Origin: Acanthornis magna
Lineage: Eukaryota; Chordata; Aves; Passeriformes; Acanthizidae
Direction: 5' to 3'
NCBI GenBank assembly: GCA_036785705.1
Contig: JAWUZG010000159.1
Coordinates: forward strand, 62,001 to 126,000
Length of the DNA: 64,000 nt
Below the pieces are notes generated by a model that saw only the letters and a program-made list of their open reading frames with translations, had not been told where the DNA came from and did not search any database. Shown here piece by piece: positions 34,633 to 46,464 of the stretch. The translations under genes were made by a program, and so were the position numbers. How positions within the stretch are numbered: position 1 is the stretch's first letter; each line of letters begins with the position of its first letter.

Positions 34633-35903
34633 GTGCCACCTATGGTGCTGAGCCCCTCTGGCCCAGTGCCAAGCTGCCCTCAGGAGGGTGGGTCAGGCTG
34701 GAGAGATCTAAAGGGCCTGGAGCTCCAGCAACACTGGCGCTGGAAAGGGCCTGCTGAGGCCATTGCAGCAGCGCCCCAACATTGCTGCTCCTCCATCTTT
34801 CTGAGGTGGAAAACCCAGGTAGTGTGTTGGGGTAATTAGCTAGGGCTAGGGTTAGGGTTACGCCTAGGGTTAGGGTTAGGAGATCTAAAGGGCCGCGAGC
34901 TCCAGGAGCACTGGCGCTGGAAAGGGCCTGCCAAGACGAACGCGGCAAGGCCCCAACCTTGCTGCTCCCACACCTTTCTGATCTGGACCCCCCACAGGGG
35001 TGGGCACCTCGGCCCCAGCCCCAGGCTCAGGCCTAGGCTGCCCTGTGGCTCGGGCTTAGGCTTCAGAGAGCTGTGGAGTCTACAGCTGCAGGGACGCTGG
35101 CACTGGACAGGACATTGCGAGGGCATCCATCACGGCAGGCTGCTGCCAGAGACTGGATGTTCCATGGCTCTAAACATCCGGGAATGGCCTGTGTCTGCTG
35201 CGAGGGGCCAGCTGGGTTTTGCTGACAGTGAGGCCTTCAGCGCCTGCTGCGGCCCCAGAGCCGCTCCAAGGCCTGGCTGAGCTGTCAGCCCTGGACTCTT
35301 GGGCTGGCAGTGCTCACCTGGGCCCTGAGTGGCCATGTGACCAGCAGTCCCAGCTGAGGGCTGGGGACATGAAGGCCATGGGGCTTAAAGGACGCAGCAT
35401 GAGGTCAGCACATGGTCACAGCCTAGAATCCTGCATGGGCTTCCTGTCCCGTCCCTGGTGCAATCCTCGGAGGTGGGAGCTCTGTGCACGTTTTTCTAGA
35501 TCTCTCCTTCTGGCTTTGTCTCTGCCTGTCTTTCTTCTCCTACTTCTCTTTGCCTAGAACTTTTGGCTAACATAGCATTTTGTATGTTTCAGGGTTCTTC
35601 TCCGTGGGGCTCAGTTGATGCTAGGTAAATGCTAAATTAACACTGAGTACTGCTCTGGTAAGTAGTTGAGAGTTGAATTCTATGTTGTATGTCATCCTTT
35701 GCCGAAGATGGTTTATTTTTGAGCATTTGATTTTGATCCTTTTGCCAATAAGGCTTCAGTGTGATTTTCACCTCTTGACTATATCTGGTGGGCATTTCTC
35801 CTTTGCGCTAAGAGAGAGCAGTAGAACCCTGAGTTAAACCGCTGGATCTAAGGCTCCAGGGCTTAACAGGTGCCTCCATTGCCAACTGCACACGTTTTAA
35901 TCT
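34633..35903. repeat. Satellite unit U24, 1271 bp
   Basis: Telomere-like block 34841-34880. Private GGCTCAGGCC near 35029. It has GCTGACAGTG near 35226. The tail mixes AGGTAA, GTATGTCAT, GATCC, AATAAGG and GTGGGCATTTC. Confidence 0.96.
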
Positions 35904-37727
35904 GTGCCACCTATGGTGCTGAGCCCCTCTGGCCCAGTGCCAAGCTGCCCTCAGGGGGGTGGGTCAGGCTGGAGAGATCTAAAGGGCCTGGAGCTCCAGC
36001 AACACTGGCGCTGGAAAGGGCCTGCCGAGGCCATTGCAGCAGCGCCCCAACATTGCTGCTCCTCCATCTTTCTGAGGTGGAAAACCCAGGTAGTGTGTTG
36101 GGGTAATTAGCTAGGGCTAGGGTTAGGGTTACGCCTAGGGTTAGGGTTAGGAGATCTAAAGGGCCGCGAGCTCCAGGAGCACTGGCGCTGGAAAGGGCCT
36201 GCCAAGACGAACGCGGCAAGGCCCCAACCTTGCTGCTCCCACACCTTTCTGATCTGGACCCCCCACAGGGGTGGGCACCTCGGCCCCAGCCCCAGGCTCG
36301 GGCCTAGGCTGCCCTGTGGCTCGGGCTTAGGCTTCAGAGAGCTGTGGAGTCTACAGCTGCGGGGACGCTGGCACTGGACAGGACATTGCGAGGGCATCCA
36401 TCACGGCAGGCTGCTGCCAGAGACTGGATGTTCCATGGCTCTAAACATCCGGGAATGGCCTGTGTCTGCTGCGAGGGGCCAGCTGGGTTTTGCTGACGGT
36501 GAGGCCTTCAGCGCCTGCTGCGGCCCCAGAGCCGCTCCAAGGCCTGGCTGAGCTGTCAGCCCTGGACTCTTGGGCTGGCAGTGCTCACCTGGGCCCTGAG
36601 TGGCCATGTGACCAGCAGTCCCAGCTGAGGGCTGGGGACATGAAGGCCATGGGGCTTAAAGGACGCAGCATGAGGTCAGCACATGGTCACAGCCTAGAAT
36701 CCTGCATGGGCTTCCTGTCCCGTCCCTGGTGCAATCCTCGGAGGTGGGAGCTCTGTGCACGTTTTTCTAGATCTCTCCTTCTGGCTTTGTCTCTGCCTGT
36801 CTTTCTTCTCCTACTTCTCTTTGCCTAGAACTTTTGGCTAACATAGCATTTTGTATGTTTCAGGGTTCTTCTCCGTGGGGCTCAGTTGATGCTCGACAAA
36901 TGCTAAATTAACACTGAGTACTGCTCTGGTAAGTAGTTGAGAGTTGAATTCTATGTTGTGTTTCGTCCTTTGCTGTCGCCGGTGGTGTGGGCTGGACCAG
37001 CCGACCACCAGGTTCGGACAGCGGCTCGTCAGCGGTGTCTGCTAGCGTCCCTGGGTCCCAGGTTCACTGCAGTCAGGGACCGTCTCCCCTAGCCGCGAGC
37101 CGCTCCTCCCTAGGATGGCAGCCACGATGTCCCAAAAGCTGGAGTGCTTCAATGGAGAGTGTTCCCTCGCCCAGATCCCAATCAGATAGGCAGTCACGCG
37201 GTGGTCAGCGGCTTGAGGTCAAGGGTGAGAGACCCTGGCCAGAGCCGGACATAAGACTTTATTCTGAGGGTTACAAGCAATCTCGGAACCGCACGGGGGA
37301 GGAATCGGGGAGGGACAAACGGCCAGGGACCAATCGGGAAGGAGGAAGGGAGGAGAGGGAAACACAAATACAGTCCTGGACTGAGAGCAGAACAAATAAT
37401 GAACTCAACATTTCCCTGGAGCAATCCATCCTCGACTCCACCCCAGGGGGGTTTTAGTCCCTGGGTCTCCCCAGCTTTCTCAGGGGGGAAGGAACTCTCT
37501 GGGCTTGAACCACTGCAACACTTTGCCAAAGATGGTTTATTTTTGAGCATTTGATTTTGATCCTTTTGCCAGTAAGGCTTCAGTGTGATTTTCACCTCTT
37601 GACTATATCTGGTGGGGATTTCTCCTTTGCGCTAAGAGAGAGCAGTAGAACCCTGAGTTAAACCGCTGGATCTAAGGCTCCAGGGCTTAACAGGTGCCTC
37701 CATTGCCAACTGCACACGTTTTAATCT
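35904..37727. repeat. Satellite unit U25, 1824 bp, with LTR copy 10
   Basis: Telomere-like block 36112-36151. It has GCTGCGGGGAC and AAAGGACGC, alleles otherwise common in U10, U13, U15 and U17. Tail CGACAA. Confidence 0.96.
36974..37520 (-). mobile_element. Solo LTR, copy 10 (in U25)
   Basis: 547 bp. Alleles are G at +243 and C at +441. No private change was noticed. It is the last copy with the G/C combination. Confidence 0.87.
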
Positions 37728-39003
37728 GTGCCACCTATGGTGCTGAGCCCCTCTGGCCCAGTGCCAAGCTGCCCTCAGGAGGGTGGGTCAGGCTGGAGAG
37801 ATCTAAAGGGCCTGGAGCTCCAGCAACACTGGCGCTGGAAAGGGCCTGCTGAGGCCATTGCAGCAGCGCCCCAACATTGCTGCTCCTCCATCTTTCTGAG
37901 GTGGAAAACCCAGGTAGTGTGTTGGGGTAATTAGCTAGGGCTAGGGTTAGGGTTACGCCTAGGGTTAGGGTTAGGAGATCTAAAGGGCCGCAAGCTCCAG
38001 GAGCACTGGCGCTGGAAAGGGCCTGCCAAGACGAACGCGGCAAGGCCCCAACCTTGCTGCTCCCACACCTTTCTGATCTGGACCCCCCACAGGGGTGGGC
38101 ACCTCGGCCCCAGCCCCAGGCTCGGGCCTAGGCTGCCCTGTGGCTCGGGCTTAGGCTTCAGAGAGCTGTGGAGTCTACAGCTGCAGGGACGCTGGCACTG
38201 GACAGGACATTGCGAGGGCATCCATCACGGCAGGCTGCTGCCAGAGACTGGATGTTCCATGGCTCTAAACATCCGGGAATGGCCTGTGTCTGCTGCGAGG
38301 GGCCAGCTGGGTTTTGCTGACGGTGAGGCCTTCAGCGCCTGCTGCGGCCCCAGAGCCGCTCCAAGGCCTGGCTGAGCTGTCAGCCCTGGACTCTTGGGCT
38401 GGCAGTGCTCACCTGGGCCCTGAGTGGCCATGTGACCAGCAGTCCCAGCTGAGGGCTGGGGACATGAAGGCCATGGGGCTTAAAGGGCGCAGCATGAGGT
38501 CAGCACATGGTCACAGCCTAGAATCCTGCATGGGCTTCCTGTCCCGTCCCTGGTGCAATCCTCGGAGGTGGGAGCTCTGTGCACGTTTTTCTAGATCTCT
38601 TCTCTCCTTCTGGCTTTGTCTCTGCCTGTCTTTCTTCTCCTACTTCTCTTTGCCTAGAACTTTTGGCTAACATAGCATTTTGTATGTTTCAGGGTTCTTC
38701 TCCGTGGGGCTCAGTTGATGCTAGGTAAATGCTAAATTAACACTGAGTACTGCTCTGGTAAGTAGTTGAGAGTTGAATTCTATGTTGTATTTCATCCTTT
38801 GCCGAAGATGGTTTATTTTTGAGCATTTGATTTTGATCCTTTTGCCAGTAAGGCTTCAGTGTGATTTTCACCTCTTGACTATATCTGGTGGGGATTTCTC
38901 CTTTGCGCTAAGAGAGAGCAGTAGAACCCTGAGTTAAACCGCTGGATCTAAGGCTCCAGGGCTTAACAGGTGCCTCCATTGCCAACTGCACACGTTTTAA
39001 TCT
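37728..39003. repeat. Satellite unit U26, 1276 bp
   Basis: Telomere-like block 37936-37975. It is the only unit between U9 and U31 with the TTCTC insertion (near 38600). It has GGGCCGCAAGCTCC, also seen in U5, U6 and U8, and looks like a mosaic of zone I and zone II sequence. Tail AGGTAA. Confidence 0.96.
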
Positions 39004-40274
39004 GTGCCACCTATGGTGCTGAGCCCCTCTGGCCCAGTGCCAAGCTGCCCTCAGGAGGGTGGGTCAGGCTGGAGAGATCTAAAGGGCCTGGAGCTCCAGC
39101 AACACTGGCGCTGGAAAGGGCCTGCCGAGGCCATTGCAGCAGCGCCCCAACATTGCTGCTCCTCCATCTTTCTGAGGTGGAAAACCCAGGTAGTGTGTTG
39201 GGGTAATTAGCTAGGGCTAGGGTTAGGGTTACGCCTAGGGTTAGGGTTAGGAGATCTAAAGGGCCGCGAGCTCCAGGAGCACTGGCGCTGGAAAGGGCCT
39301 GCCAAGACGAACGCGGCAAGGCCCCAACCTTGCTGCTCCCACACCTTTCTGATCTGGACCCCCCACAGGGGTGGGCACCTCGGCCCCAGCCCCAGGCTCG
39401 GGCCTAGGCTGCCCTGTGGCTCGGGCTTAGGCTTCAGAGAGCTGTGGAGTCTACAGCTGCGGGGACGCTGGCACTGGACAGGACATTGCGAGGGCATCCA
39501 TCACGGCAGGCTGCTGCCAGAGACTGGATGTTCCATGGCTCTAAACATCCGGGAATGGCCTGTGTCTGCTGCGAGGGGCCAGCTGGGTTTTGCTGACGGT
39601 GAGGCCTTCAGCGCCTGCTGCGGCCCCAGAGCCGCTCCAAGGCCTGGCTGAGCTGTCAGCCCTGGACTCTTGGGCTGGCAGTGCTCACCTGGGCCCTGAG
39701 TGGCCATGTGACCAGCAGTCCCAGCTGAGGGCTGGGGACATGAAGGCCATGGGGCTTAAAGGACGCAGCATGAGGTCAGCACATGGTCACAGCCTAGAAT
39801 CCTGCATGGGCTTCCTGTCCCGTCCCTGGTGCAATCCTCGGAGGTGGGAGCTCTGTGCACGTTTTTCTAGATCTCTCCTTCTGGCTTTGTCTCTGCCTGT
39901 CTTTCTTCTCCTACTTCTCTTTGCCTAGAACTTTTGGCTAACATAGCATTTTGTATGTTTCAGGGTTCTTCTCCGTGGGGCTCAGTTGATGCTAGGTAAA
40001 TGCTAAATTAACACTGAGTACTGCTCTGGTAAGTAGTTGAGAGTTGAATTCTATGTTGTATTTCATCCTTTGCCGAAGATGGTTTATTTTTGAGCATTTG
40101 ATTTTGATCCTTTTGCCAGTAAGGCTTCAGTGTGATTTTCACCTCTTGACTATATCTGGTGGGGATTTCTCCTTTGCGCTAAGAGAGAGCAGTAGAACCC
40201 TGAGTTAAACCGCTGGATCTAAGGCTCCAGGGCTTAACAGGTGCCTCCATTGCCAACTGCACACGTTTTAATCT
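39004..40274. repeat. Satellite unit U27, 1271 bp
   Basis: Telomere-like block 39212-39251. It has GGAGGGTGGG, GCTGCGGGGAC and AAAGGACGC. Tail AGGTAA with GATCC, AGTAAGG and GGGGAT. Confidence 0.96.
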
Positions 40275-42098
40275 GTGCCACCTATGGTGCTGAGCCCCTC
40301 TGGCCCAGTGCCAAGCTGCCCTCAGGAGGGTGGGTCAGGCTGGAGAGATCTAAAGGGCCTGGAGCTCCAGCAACACTGGCGCTGGAAAGGGCCTGCCGAG
40401 GCCATTGCAGCAGCGCCCCAACATTGCTGCTCCTCCATCTTTCTGAGGTGGAAAACCCAGGTAGTGTGTTGGGGTAATTAGCTAGGGCTAGGGTTAGGGT
40501 TACGCCTAGGGTTAGGGTTAGGAGATCTAAAGGGCCGCGAGCTCCAGGAGCACTGGCGCTGGAAAGGGCCTGCCAAGACGAACGCGGCAAGGCCCCAACC
40601 TTGCTGCTCCCACACCTTTCTGATCTGGACCCCCCACAGGGGTGGGCACCTTGGCCCCAGCCCCAGGCTCGGGCCTAGGCTGCCCTGTGGCTCGGGCTTA
40701 GGCTTCAGAGAGCTGTGGAGTCTACAGCTGCAGGGACGCTGGCACTGGACAGGACATTGCGAGGGCATCCATCACGGCAGGCTGCTGCCAGAGACTGGAT
40801 GTTCCATGGCTCTAAACATCCGGGAATGGCCTGTGTCTGCTGCGAGGGGCCAGCTGGGTTTTGCTGACGGTGAGGCCTTCAGCGCCTGCTGCGGCCCCAG
40901 AGCCGCTCCAAGGCCTGGCTGAGCTGTCAGCCCTGGACTCTTGGGCTGGCAGTGCTCACCTGGGCCCTGAGTGGCCATGTGACCAGCAGTCCCAACTGAG
41001 GGCTGGGGACATGAAGGCCATGGGGCTTAAAGGACGCAGCATGAGGTCAGCACATGGTCACAGCCTAGAATCCTGCATGGGCTTCCTGTCCCGTCCCTGG
41101 TGCAATCCTCGGAGGTGGGAGCTCTGTGCACGTTTTTCTAGATCTCTCCTTCTGGCTTTGTCTCTGCCTGTCTTTCTTCTCCTACTTCTCTTTGCCTAGA
41201 ACTTTTGGCTAACATAGCATTTTGTATGTTTCAGGGTTCTTCTCCGTGGGGCTCAGTTGATGCTCGACAAATGCTAAATTAACACTGAGTACTGCTCTGG
41301 TAAGTAGTTGAGAGTTGAATTCTATGTTGTGTTTCGTCCTTTGCTGTCGCCGGTGGTGTGGGCTGGACCAGCCGACCACCAGGTTCGGACAGCGGCTCGT
41401 CAGCGGTGTCTGCTAGCGTCCCTGGGTCCCAGGTTCACTGCAGTCAGGGACCGTCTCCCCTAGCCGCGAGCCGCTCCTCCCTCGGATGGCAGCCACGATG
41501 TCCCAAAAGCTGGAGTGCTTCAATGGAGAGTGTTCCCTCGCCCAGATCCCAATCAGATAGGCAGTCACGCGGTGGTCAGCGGCTTGATGTCAAGGGTGAG
41601 AGACCCTGGCCAGAGCCGGACATAAGACTTTATTCTGAGGGTTACAAGCAATCTCGGAACCGCACGGGGGAGGAATCGGGGAGGGACAAACGGCCAGGGA
41701 CCAATCGGGAAGGAGGAAGGGAGGAGAGGGAAACACAAATACAGTCCTGGACTGAGAGCAGAACAAATAATGAACTCAACATTTCCCTGGAGCAATCCAT
41801 CCTCGACTCCACCCCAGGGGGGTTTTAGTCCCTGGGTCTCCCCAGCTTTCTCAGGGGGGAAGGAACTCTCTGGGCTTGAACCACTGCAACACTTTGCCAA
41901 AGATGGTTTATTTTTGAGCATTTGATTTTGATCCTTTTGCCAGTAAGGCTTCAGTGTGATTTTCACCTCTTGACTATATCTGGTGGGGATTTCTCCTTTG
42001 CGCTAAGAGAGAGCAGTAGAACCCTGAGTTAAACCGCTGGATCTAAGGCTCCAGGGCTTAACAGGTGCCTCCATTGCCAACTGCACACGTTTTAATCT
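40275..42098. repeat. Satellite unit U28, 1824 bp, with LTR copy 11
   Basis: Telomere-like block 40483-40522. It has GGAGGGTGGG. Private GCACCTTGGCC near 40651 (others GCACCTCGGCC). Tail CGACAA. Confidence 0.96.
41345..41891 (-). mobile_element. Solo LTR, copy 11 (in U28)
   Basis: 547 bp. Alleles are T at +243 and C at +441, the fourth possible combination. A private C at 41483 (CCCTCGGATGG for CCCTAGGATGG) is present. Confidence 0.87.
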
Positions 42099-43369
42099 GT
42101 GCCACCTATGGTGCTGAGCCCCTCTGGCCCAGTGCCAAGCTGCCCTCAGGGGGGTGGGTCAGGCTGGAGAGATCTAAAGGGCCTGGAGCTCCAGCAACAC
42201 TGGCGCTGGAAAGGGCCTGCCGAGGCCATTGCAGCAGCGCCCCAACATTGCTGCTCCTCCATCTTTCTGAGGTGGAAAACCCAGGTAGTGTGTTGGGGTA
42301 ATTAGCTAGGGCTAGGGTTAGGGTTACGCCTAGGGTTAGGGTTAGGAGATCTAAAGGGCCGCGAGCTCCAGGAGCACTGGCGCTGGAAAGGGCCTGCCAA
42401 GACGAACGCAGCAAGGCCCCAACCTTGCTGCTCCCACACCTTTCTGATCTGGACCCCCCACAGGGGTGGGCACCTCGGCCCCAGCCCCAGGCTCGGGCCT
42501 AGGCTGCCCTGTGGCTCGGGCTTAGGCTTCAGAGAGCTGTGGAGTCTACAGCTGCAGGGACGCTGGCACTGGACAGGACATTGCGAGGGCATCCATCACG
42601 GCAGGCTGCTGCCAGAGACTGGATGTTCCGTGGCTCTAAACATCCGGGAATGGCCTGTGTCTGCTGCGAGGGGCCAGCTGGGTTTTGCTGACGGTGAGGC
42701 CTTCAGCGCCTGCTGCGGCCCCAGAGCCGCTCCAAGGCCTGGCTGAGCTGTCAGCCCTGGACTCTTGGGCTGGCAGTGCTCACCTGGGCCCTGAGTGGCC
42801 ATGTGACCAGCAGTCCCAGCTGAGGGCTGGGGACATGAAGGCCATGGGGCTTAAAGGACGCAGCATGAGGTCAGCACATGGTCACAGCCTAGAATCCTGC
42901 ATGGGCTTCCTGTCCCGTCCCTGGTGCAATCCTCGGAGGTGGGAGCTCTGTGCACGTTTTTCTAGATCTCTCCTTCTGGCTTTGTCTCTGCCTGTCTTTC
43001 TTCTCCTACTTCTCTTTGCCTAGAACTTTTGGCTAACATAGCATTTTGTATGTTTCAGGGTTCTTCTCCGTGGGGCTCAGTTGATGCTCGACAAATGCTA
43101 AATTAACACTGAGTACTGCTCTGGTAAGTAGTTGAATGTTGAATTCTATGTTGTATTTCATCCTTTGCCGAAGATGGTTTATTTTTGAGCATTTGATTTT
43201 GATCCTTTTGCCAGTAAGGCTTCAGTGTGATTTTCACCTCTTGACTATATCTGGTGGGGATTTCTCCTTTGCGCTAAGAGAGAGCAGTAGAACCCTGAGT
43301 TAAACCGCTGGATCTAAGGCTCCAGGGCTTAACAGGTGCCTCCATTGCCAACTGCACACGTTTTAATCT
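42099..43369. repeat. Satellite unit U29, 1271 bp
   Basis: Telomere-like block 42307-42346. It has ACGCAGCAAGG near 42410. It is the first unit from the left with GTTGAATGTTG (near 43134) in place of GTTGAGAGTTG, an allele frequent in zone III. Tail CGACAA, unusual for an LTR-free zone II unit. Confidence 0.96.
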
Positions 43370-44640
43370 GTGCCACCTATGGTGCTGAGCCCCTCTGGCC
43401 CAGTGCCAAGCTGCCCTCAGGAGGGTGGGTCAGGCTGGAGAGATCTAAAGGGCCTGGAGCTCCAGCAACACTGGCGCTGGAAAGGGCCTGCCGAGGCCAT
43501 TACAGCAGCGCCCCAACATTGCTGCTCCTCCATCTTTCTGAGGTGGAAAACCCAGGTAGTGTGTTGGGGTAATTAGCTAGGGCTAGGGTTAGGGTTACGC
43601 CTAGGGTTAGGGTTAGGAGATCTAAAGGGCCGCGAGCTCCAGGAGCACTGGCGCTGGAAAGGGCCTGCCAAGACGAACGCGGCAAGGCCCCAACCTTGCT
43701 GCTCCCACACCTTTCTGATCTGGACCCCCCACAGGGGTGGGCACCTCGGCCCCAGCCCCAGGCTCGGGCCTAGGCTGCCCTGTGGCTCGGGCTTAGGCTT
43801 CAGAGAGCTGTGGAGTCTACAGCTGCAGGGACGCTGGCACTGGACAGGACATTGCGAGGGCATCCATCACGGCAGGCTGCTGCCAGAGACTGGATGTTCC
43901 ATGGCTCTAAACATCCGGGAATGGCCTGTGTCTGCTGCGAGGGGCCAGCTGGGTTTTGCTGACAGTGAGGCCTTCAGCGCCTGCTGCGGCCCCAGAGCCG
44001 CTCCAAGGCCTGGCTGAGCTGTCAGCCCCGGACTCTTGGGCAGGCAGTGCTCACCTGGGCCCTGAGTGGCCATGTGACCAGCAGTCCCAGCTGAGGGCTG
44101 GGGACATGAAGGCCATGGGGCTTAAAGGACGCAGCATGAGGTCAGCACATGGTCACAGCCTAGAATCCTGCATGGGCTTCCTGTCCCGTCCCTGGTGCAA
44201 TCCTCGGAGGTGGGAGCTCTGTGCACGTTTTTCTAGATCTCTCCTTCTGGCTTTGTCTCTGCCTGTCTTTCTTCTCCTACTTCTCTTTGCCTAGAACTTT
44301 TGGCTAACATAGCATTTTGTATGTTTCAGGGTTCTTCTCCGTGGGGCTCAGTTGATGCTAGGTAAATGCTAAATTAACACTGAGTACTGCTCTGGTAAGT
44401 AGTTGAATGTTGAATTCTATGTTGTATTTCATCCTTTGCCGAAGATGGTTTATTTTTGAGCATTTGATTTTGATCCTTTTGCCAGTAAGGCTTCAGTGTG
44501 ATTTTCACCTCTTGACTATATCTGGTGGGGATTTCTCCTTTGCGCTAAGAGAGAGCAGTAGAACCCTGAGTTAAACCGCTGGATCTAAGGCTCCAGGGCT
44601 TAACAGGTGCCTCCATTGCCAACTGCACACGTTTTAATCT
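43370..44640. repeat. Satellite unit U30, 1271 bp
   Basis: Telomere-like block 43578-43617. Private CCATTACAGC near 43501, CAGCCCCGGAC near 44028 and GGGCAGGCAG near 44042. Tail AGGTAA with GTTGAATGTTG. Confidence 0.96.
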
Positions 44641-46464
44641 GTGCCACCTATGGTGCTGAGCCCCTCTGGCCCAGTGCCAAGCTGCCCTCAGGGGGGTGGG
44701 TCAGGCTGGAGAGATCTAAAGGGCCTGGAGCTCCAGCAACACTGGCGCTGGAAAGGGCCTGCCGAGGCCATTGCAGCAGCGCCCCAACATTGCTGCTCCT
44801 CCATCTTTCTGAGGTGGAAAACCCAGGTAGTGTGTTGGGGTAATTAGCTAGGGCTAGGGTTAGGGTTACGCCTAGGGTTAGGGTTAGGAGATCTAAAGGG
44901 CCGCGAGCTCCAGGAGCACTGGCGCTGGAAAGGGCCTGCCAAGACGAACGCGGCAAGGCCCCAACCTTGCTGCTCCCACACCTTTCTGATCTGGACCCCC
45001 CACAGGGGTGGGCACCTCGGCCCCGGCCACAGGCTCGGGCCAAGGCTGCCCTGTGGCTCGGGCTTAGGCTTCAGAGAGCTGTGGAGTCTACAGCTGCAGG
45101 GACGCTGGCACTGGACAGGACATTGCGAGGGCATCCATCACGGCAGGCTGCTGCCAGAGACTGGATGTTCCATGGCTCTAAACATCCGGGAATGGCCTGT
45201 GTCTGCTGCGAGGGGCCAGCTGGGTTTTGCTGACGGTGAGGCCTTCAGCGCCTGCTGCGGCCCCAGAGCCGCTCCAAGGCCTGGCTGAGCTGTCAGCCCT
45301 GGACTCTTGGGCTGGCAGTGCTCACCTGGGCCCTGAGTGGCCATGTGACCAGCAGTCCCAACTGAGGGCTGGGGACATGAAGGCCATGGGGCTTAAAGGA
45401 CGCAGCATGAGGTCAGCACATGGTCACAGCCTAGAATCCTGCATGGGCTTCCTGTCCCGTCCCTGGTGCAATCCTCGGAGGTGGGAGCTCTGTGCACGTT
45501 TTTCTAGATCTCTCCTTCTGGCTTCGTCTCTGCCTGTCTTTCTTCTCCTACTTCTCTTTGCCTAGAACTTTTGGCTAACATAGCATTTTGTATGTTTCAG
45601 GGTTCTTCTCCGTGGGGCTCAGTTGATGCTCGACAAATGCTAAATTAACACTGAGTACTGCTCTGGTAAGTAGTTGAGAGTTGAATTCTATGTTGTGTTT
45701 CGTCCTTTGCTGTCGCCGGTGGTGTGGGCTGGACCAGCCGACCACCAGGTTCGGACAGCGGCTCGTCAGAGGTGTCTGCTAGCGTCCCTGGGTCCCAGGT
45801 TCACTGCAGTCAGGGACCGTCTCCCCTAGCCGCGAGCCGCTCCTCCCTAGGATGGCAGCCACGATGTCCCAAAAGCCAGAGTGCTTCAATGGAGAGTGTT
45901 CCCTCGCCCAGATCCCAATCAGATAGGCAGTCACGCGGTGGTCAGCGGCTTGATGTCAAGGGTGAGAGACCCTGGCCAGAGCCGGACATAAGACTTTATT
46001 CTGAGGGTTACAAGCAATCTCGGAACCGCACGGGGGAGGAATCGGGGAGGGACAAACGGCCAGGGACCAATCGGGAAGGAGGAAGGGAGGAGAGGGAAAC
46101 ACAAATACAGTCCTGGACTGAGAGCAGAACAAATAATGAACTCAACATTTCCCTGGAGCAATCCATCCTCGACTCCACCCCAGGGGGGTTTTAGTCCCTG
46201 GGTCTCCCCAGCTTTCTCAGGGGGGAAGGAACTCTCTGGGCTTGAACCACTGCAACACTTTGCCAAAGATGGTTTATTTTTGAGCATTTGATTTTGATCC
46301 TTTTGCCAGTAAGGCTTCAGTGTGATTTTCACCTCTTGACTATATCTGGTGGGGATTTCTCCTTTGCGCTAAGAGAGAGCAGTAGAACCCTGAGTTAAAC
46401 CGCTGGATCTAAGGCTCCAGGGCTTAACAGGTGCCTCCATTGCCAACTGCACACGTTTTAATCT
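44641..46464. repeat. Satellite unit U31, 1824 bp, with LTR copy 12
   Basis: Telomere-like block 44849-44888. It carries three linked changes: G at 45025, A at 45029 and A at 45042 (CCCCGGCCAC, CCAAGGCTGC). These are found elsewhere only in the LTR-free units U38, U40 and U42. It also has GCTTCGTCTC. Confidence 0.96.
45711..46257 (-). mobile_element. Solo LTR, copy 12 (in U31)
   Basis: 547 bp. Alleles are T at +243 and C at +441. Private changes are A at 45770 (GTCAGAGG for GTCAGCGG) and CA at 45877-45878 (AAGCCAGAG for AAGCTGGAG). It has the most private changes of all copies and is the rightmost LTR in the window. Confidence 0.87.

Larger units (their letters stand above)
26619..35903. repeat. 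Three tandem 3,095-bp dimers (LTR unit + LTR-free unit)
   Basis: U19+U20, U21+U22 and U23+U24 each sum to 1824+1271 bp. In each pair the LTR-bearing member has the CGACAA tail and the LTR-free member the AGGTAA tail with GTGGGCATTTC. U25+U26 continues the alternation, but U26 has the TTCTC insertion, so that pair is 3100 bp. The pairs at 15517-18604 and 18605-21699 have the same design. Confidence 0.88.
10598..46464. repeat. Zone II: LTR-bearing part of the array
   Basis: This zone holds U9 to U31. With L for an LTR unit, s for 1271 and m for 1276, the order is L L s L s L s, L L s L s L s, L s L m s L s s L. All 12 LTR copies in the window are here. LTR-free units between them up to U27 carry the AGGTAA tail allele, whereas most LTR units carry CGACAA, so the two kinds of unit form distinct subfamilies arranged as higher-order repeats. 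Confidence 0.92.
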
